NCBI GenBank assembly: GCA_036381835.1
Contig: DASVCA010000001.1
Location: forward strand, 1 to 7,632
Reading direction: 5' to 3'
Source of the DNA: DASULK01 sp036381835
GTDB lineage: Bacteria; Actinomycetota; Actinomycetes; Mycobacteriales; Micromonosporaceae
DNA: 7,632 bases
In this document: piece by piece, positions 5,238 to 7,632 of the stretch
How positions within the stretch are numbered: position 1 is the stretch's first letter
How the letters are laid out: each line of letters begins with the position of its first letter
The notes under the pieces: model-generated
Databases searched by the model: none
Seen by the model: only the letters and a program-made list of their open reading frames with translations
What the model was told of the DNA's origin: nothing
Translations under genes and position numbers: made by a program

Positions 5238-6727
5238 TCGGCGCTTACCTCATCATCGGCGGGAGATCGGGGGGTCACGCCGTGTTCCCGGGCCCAGCGG
5301 AGCAGCTCCGCCTCGGCCTCCTCCCGGCTGAGCGGGCCCCGCTCCAGGCGGACCTCCTTCAGGTGCCGCCAGGCCTGACCGACGATCGGCCCCGGCGGCA
5401 CGCCCAACAACTTGATGATCTCGTTGCCGTCCAGGTCGGGGCGCACCCGGGCCAGGTCCTCCTCCGCGGCCAAGCGGGCGATACGCGCCTCCAGCGCGTC
5501 GTAGTCGGCGGCCAACGCGGCCGCCTTACGGCGATTGCGGGTGGTGCAGTCCGAGCGGACCAGTTTGTGCAGTCGCGGCAGCAGGTCTCCGGCGTCCGTG
5601 ACATAGCGGCGCACCGCCGAATCGGTCCACTCGCCCCGGCCGTACCCGTAGAACCGCAGATGCAGCGCGACCAGCTTCGTCACCGCGCCGATCACGTCCT
5701 TCGGATAGCGCAGCGCCTTCATCCGCTGCTTGGTCATCCGCGCGCCGACCACCTCGTGGTGGTGGAAGCTGACCCGCCCGTTCGGACCGACCGCCTTGGT
5801 CGCCGGTTTGCCGACGTCGTGCATCAGCGCGGCCATCCGCAGGATGAAGTCGCAGCCGTCGTCCTCCAGGCGGATCGCGTTGCGGACCACGGCCAACGTG
5901 TGCTCGTAGACATCCTTGTGCTGCGCGTGCTCGTCTATCTCCAGCTTGAGGCCGGACAGTTCCGGAAGGAACCGGTCCGCCAAGCCGGTGTCGACCAGCA
6001 GCCGCAGCCCTGCGACCGGGTCGCCGCCGCACATCAGCTTGGTGAACTCGTCCCGGATCCGCTCCGCGGTGATCCGATCCAGGTCGGCGGCCATCTCGAT
6101 CATCGCCGCCCGCACCGCGGGATCGACCGTGAACCCGAGCTGGGCCGCGAACCGGGCTGCCCGCAGCATCCGCAGCGGGTCGTCCCGGAACGATTCCTGT
6201 GGGGTTCCCGGGGTACGGATCACCTTTGCGGCCAGATCCCGCAGCCCGCCGTGCGGGTCGGTGAAGCGGTGCTCGGGCAGGCTGACCGCCATCGCGTTGA
6301 CGGTGAAGTCCCGACGGCTGAGATCCTCGTGCAGGTCGGTGCCGAACGCGACGATCGGGTTGCGCGTGACCCCGTCGTACGCCTCGGCCCGAAACGTCGT
6401 GATCTCCAACTGGAAACCGGCTCGTTGCGCCCCGATGGTGCCGAACTCGCGCCCCGTCTCCCAGATCGCCTCCGCCCAGCCTTTGAGCACCCGCAGCGTC
6501 TGGTCCGGGTGGGCGTCGGTGCAGAAGTCGAGGTCGTGCCCGAGCCGGCCGAGCAGTGCATCACGGACCGACCCGCCGACCAGGTGCAGTTCGTGGCCGG
6601 CGCGGGCGAACCGCCGGCCCAGCTCGTCGGCGATCGGCGAGACGCGCAGCAGTTCGGCGACCGCGTTGCGCTGTGCGGCGGTCAGCCGGTCGCGACCGGA
6701 ACGGTTGGAGTTCGCTGTTTCGGACAT
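5234..6727 (-). CDS. pcnA: CCA-adding tRNA nucleotidyltransferase with HD domain (class II)
   Basis: This enzyme adds or repairs the 3'-terminal CCA of tRNAs from CTP and ATP without a template. The 497 residues fit the actinobacterial PcnA/CCA family (about 480). The nucleotidyltransferase head shows LVGGSVRD (49-56) and the metal-binding DLD (65-67). RRDFTVNAMA (138-147) and the DPLRMLRAARFAAQLGF block (183-199) belong to the nucleotide-selecting neck. An HD phosphohydrolase-like domain follows, with EHT (275-277), ALMHDVGK (300-307) and FHHHEVVGARM (321-331). The first 20 residues are polar and poorly conserved in type. No Shine-Dalgarno sequence precedes the ATG and a -10-like TAGGCT lies nine bases away, suggesting leaderless translation. 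It is convergent with ino1 and divergent from murJ. The family is firm. Whether it adds the whole CCA alone is inferred, since I see no separate A-adding enzyme here. Confidence 0.96.
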   Translation of the reverse strand: MSETANSNRSGRDRLTAAQRNAVAELLRVSPIADELGRRFARAGHELHLVGGSVRDALLGRLGHDLDFCTDAHPDQTLRVLKGWAEAIWETGREFGTIGAQRAGFQLEITTFRAEAYDGVTRNPIVAFGTDLHEDLSRRDFTVNAMAVSLPEHRFTDPHGGLRDLAAKVIRTPGTPQESFRDDPLRMLRAARFAAQLGFTVDPAVRAAMIEMAADLDRITAERIRDEFTKLMCGGDPVAGLRLLVDTGLADRFLPELSGLKLEIDEHAQHKDVYEHTLAVVRNAIRLEDDGCDFILRMAALMHDVGKPATKAVGPNGRVSFHHHEVVGARMTKQRMKALRYPKDVIGAVTKLVALHLRFYGYGRGEWTDSAVRRYVTDAGDLLPRLHKLVRSDCTTRNRRKAAALAADYDALEARIARLAAEEDLARVRPDLDGNEIIKLLGVPPGPIVGQAWRHLKEVRLERGPLSREEAEAELLRWAREHGVTPRSPADDEVSAE

Positions 6728-6736
6728 GAGATCGCC

Positions 6737-6742
6737 AGCCTA
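6737..6742 (-). promoter_or_regulatory. Candidate -10 element of pcnA
   Basis: TAGGCT on the minus strand fits TAnnnT and ends nine bases before the pcnA ATG, so the message would start within a few bases of the start codon. No recognisable -35 hexamer is seen 16-19 bases upstream, which keeps confidence low. Confidence 0.35.
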
Positions 6743-6820
6743 TCGGGCGGGGCTCGGGCCGGCCCCTCGGGCAGCAGGCTAACCCGACTTCGTGTTCACT
6801 ATCGTCTGGACCGTTGCCGG

Positions 6821-6834
6821 CGGGCATATGCCCG
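6821..6834. promoter_or_regulatory. 14-base perfect palindrome in the pcnA-murJ control region
   Basis: CGGGCATATGCCCG reads the same on both strands and has no spacer. It lies 19 bases before the murJ ATG and about 15 bases downstream of a -10-like TATCGT at 6800-6805 on the plus strand. It may be a binding site for a dimeric regulator of murJ. The absence of a loop makes an RNA hairpin less likely. No regulator can be named. Confidence 0.45.
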
Positions 6835-6843
6835 GACACCCCT

Positions 6844-6849
6844 GGGAGG
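6844..6849 (+). promoter_or_regulatory. Ribosome-binding site of murJ
   Basis: GGGAGG lies four bases before the ATG at 6854. The spacing is short but this is the only purine-rich site near any candidate start, and it supports the long N-terminal tail being translated. Confidence 0.65.
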
Positions 6850-6853
6850 CTGG

Positions 6854-7632
6854 ATGAGCGGCGGGCTGTACCGCAGCGCGAACGCCATGCCTGAGGGCGA
6901 ACAGCCGCCGGCCGACGGCGTCCCGGTCGTTTCCACCCGTCCTGGCGGGCAACCGCAGGACATGCCCGATGCGGAGAGCAGCGCGAGCGCCGTCGGAGTG
7001 GAGGAGACGGGCAGCGCGGCGCGCAACAGCGCGGTCATGGCGATCGGCAGCCTGGTCAGCCGGGGGACCGGGTTCCTGCGTACCGTCGCCGTCACCGCCG
7101 CGCTCGGCGTGGCCGTCGGCGACGCCTACACCACCGCGCAGATCTTCCCCGGCCTGGTCTACGAATTCCTCCTCGGCGGGGTGCTGACCAGCGTCGTCGT
7201 GCCGGTCCTGGTGCGCCGTCGCAAGGCCGATCCCGATCGCGGCGAGGCGTACGCCCAGCGGCTGATCACGCTCGCGGTCCTCGCGCTGGCCGCGACGACG
7301 GTCCTCGCGCTGCTCGCCGCACCGCTGCTGACCTGGGTGTACGCCGGAGACACCTCCGGTGACTACCGGCGGTTGGTCACCACGCTCTCCTACCTCATGC
7401 TGCCGATGATCTTCTTCATGGGATTGTCGGCACTGCTCGCCGCGCTGCTCAACACCCGCGGGCATTTCGCCGCCCCGATGTGGACGCCGATCCTCAACAA
7501 CCTGGTCGTCATCGGCACCGGCGGGCTGTACCTGCTGATGTTCGGGGCGAAGCCGATCCGGCCGGAGGAGGTCTCCGCGGCCCAGCTCGCCGTGATCGGC
7601 GGCGGCACCCTGCTGGGCATCGTGGTCCAGTC
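6854..7632 (+). CDS. murJ: Lipid II flippase MurJ (MviN), N-terminal part, cut by window end
   Basis: The frame stays open from ATG 6854 to the end of the window, giving 259 residues of a protein that is normally over 500. MurJ moves lipid II from the inner to the outer face of the membrane for use by PBPs. Residues 1-56 form a polar, Pro/Gly/Glu-rich cytoplasmic tail. The MviN signature begins at ARNSAVMAIGSLVSRGTGFL (56-75), with Arg70 and Arg76 in the places of the essential Arg18 and Arg24 of Escherichia coli MurJ. LVYEFLLGGVLTSVVVPVLV (101-120) is the typical actinobacterial second segment. Further hydrophobic segments fall at about 137-160, 175-199 and 210-230, with another starting near 243. 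It is divergent from pcnA by 126 bases. The Mycobacterium homologue (Rv3910) carries a kinase-like C-terminal extension; whether this one does cannot be seen. Confidence 0.95.
   Translation, partial: MSGGLYRSANAMPEGEQPPADGVPVVSTRPGGQPQDMPDAESSASAVGVEETGSAARNSAVMAIGSLVSRGTGFLRTVAVTAALGVAVGDAYTTAQIFPGLVYEFLLGGVLTSVVVPVLVRRRKADPDRGEAYAQRLITLAVLALAATTVLALLAAPLLTWVYAGDTSGDYRRLVTTLSYLMLPMIFFMGLSALLAALLNTRGHFAAPMWTPILNNLVVIGTGGLYLLMFGAKPIRPEEVSAAQLAVIGGGTLLGIVVQ

Noticed and set aside
1..7632. Mobile elements, CRISPR arrays, tRNA/rRNA genes, defence or toxin modules, biosynthetic clusters
   Set aside because: All substantial coding space is taken by recognisable housekeeping genes. No transposase motifs, spaced direct repeats, cloverleaf sequences or compositional breaks were noticed by eye. 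A covariance-model and repeat search would settle small RNAs.

Overview
The window looks like ordinary, well-conserved chromosome from a high-GC actinobacterium. GC-rich third codon positions, leaderless-type gene starts and the gene set all point that way. The arrangement of a class A penicillin-binding protein, a DUF5318 protein, a PadR regulator and ino1, with pcnA and murJ close by, resembles the regions I know from Streptomyces and, in separate pieces, Mycobacterium (Rv0050-Rv0046c; Rv3907c-Rv3910). The Gly-Arg-Ala-x-Val-Gly repeats in the PBP and the overall style suggest Micromonosporaceae. That family assignment is an impression, not a computed result.

Layout, left to right. (1) 28-2625, minus: bifunctional class A penicillin-binding protein (ponA type), with a repeat-rich cytoplasmic tail and a Pro/Gly/Asn-rich external tail. 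(2) 2626-2809: a 184-base gap with two hairpins, probably the ponA 5' region. (3) 2810-3277, minus: DUF5318 protein with two CxxC pairs (putative zinc ribbon), apparently leaderless. (4) 3278-3457: divergent control region with a recognisable promoter toward padR and a perfect 11-3-11 palindrome on its expected transcription start. (5) 3458-4078, plus: PadR-family regulator. (6) 4103-5182, plus: inositol-3-phosphate synthase (ino1), 24 bases after padR and almost certainly in its operon. (7) 5197-5237: a strong two-way terminator between convergent genes. (8) 5234-6727, minus: CCA-adding tRNA nucleotidyltransferase, whose stop codon lies inside that terminator. (9) 6728-6853: divergent control region with a 14-base palindrome. 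(10) 6854 to the window end, plus: the first 259 codons of the lipid II flippase MurJ.

The genes fall into three roles. Two serve peptidoglycan assembly: MurJ flips lipid II outward, and the PBP polymerises and crosslinks it. One supplies inositol phosphate, which in actinobacteria feeds mycothiol and phosphatidylinositol-based lipids, and a PadR repressor likely controls it. One matures tRNA 3' ends. I found no tRNA or rRNA genes, insertion sequences, CRISPR arrays, phage genes or toxin/defence genes. I do not see an undescribed multi-gene system. The most useful leads are the PadR operator on the padR-ino1 promoter, the repeat tail of the PBP, the uncharacterised DUF5318 protein, and the terminator that contains the pcnA stop codon.
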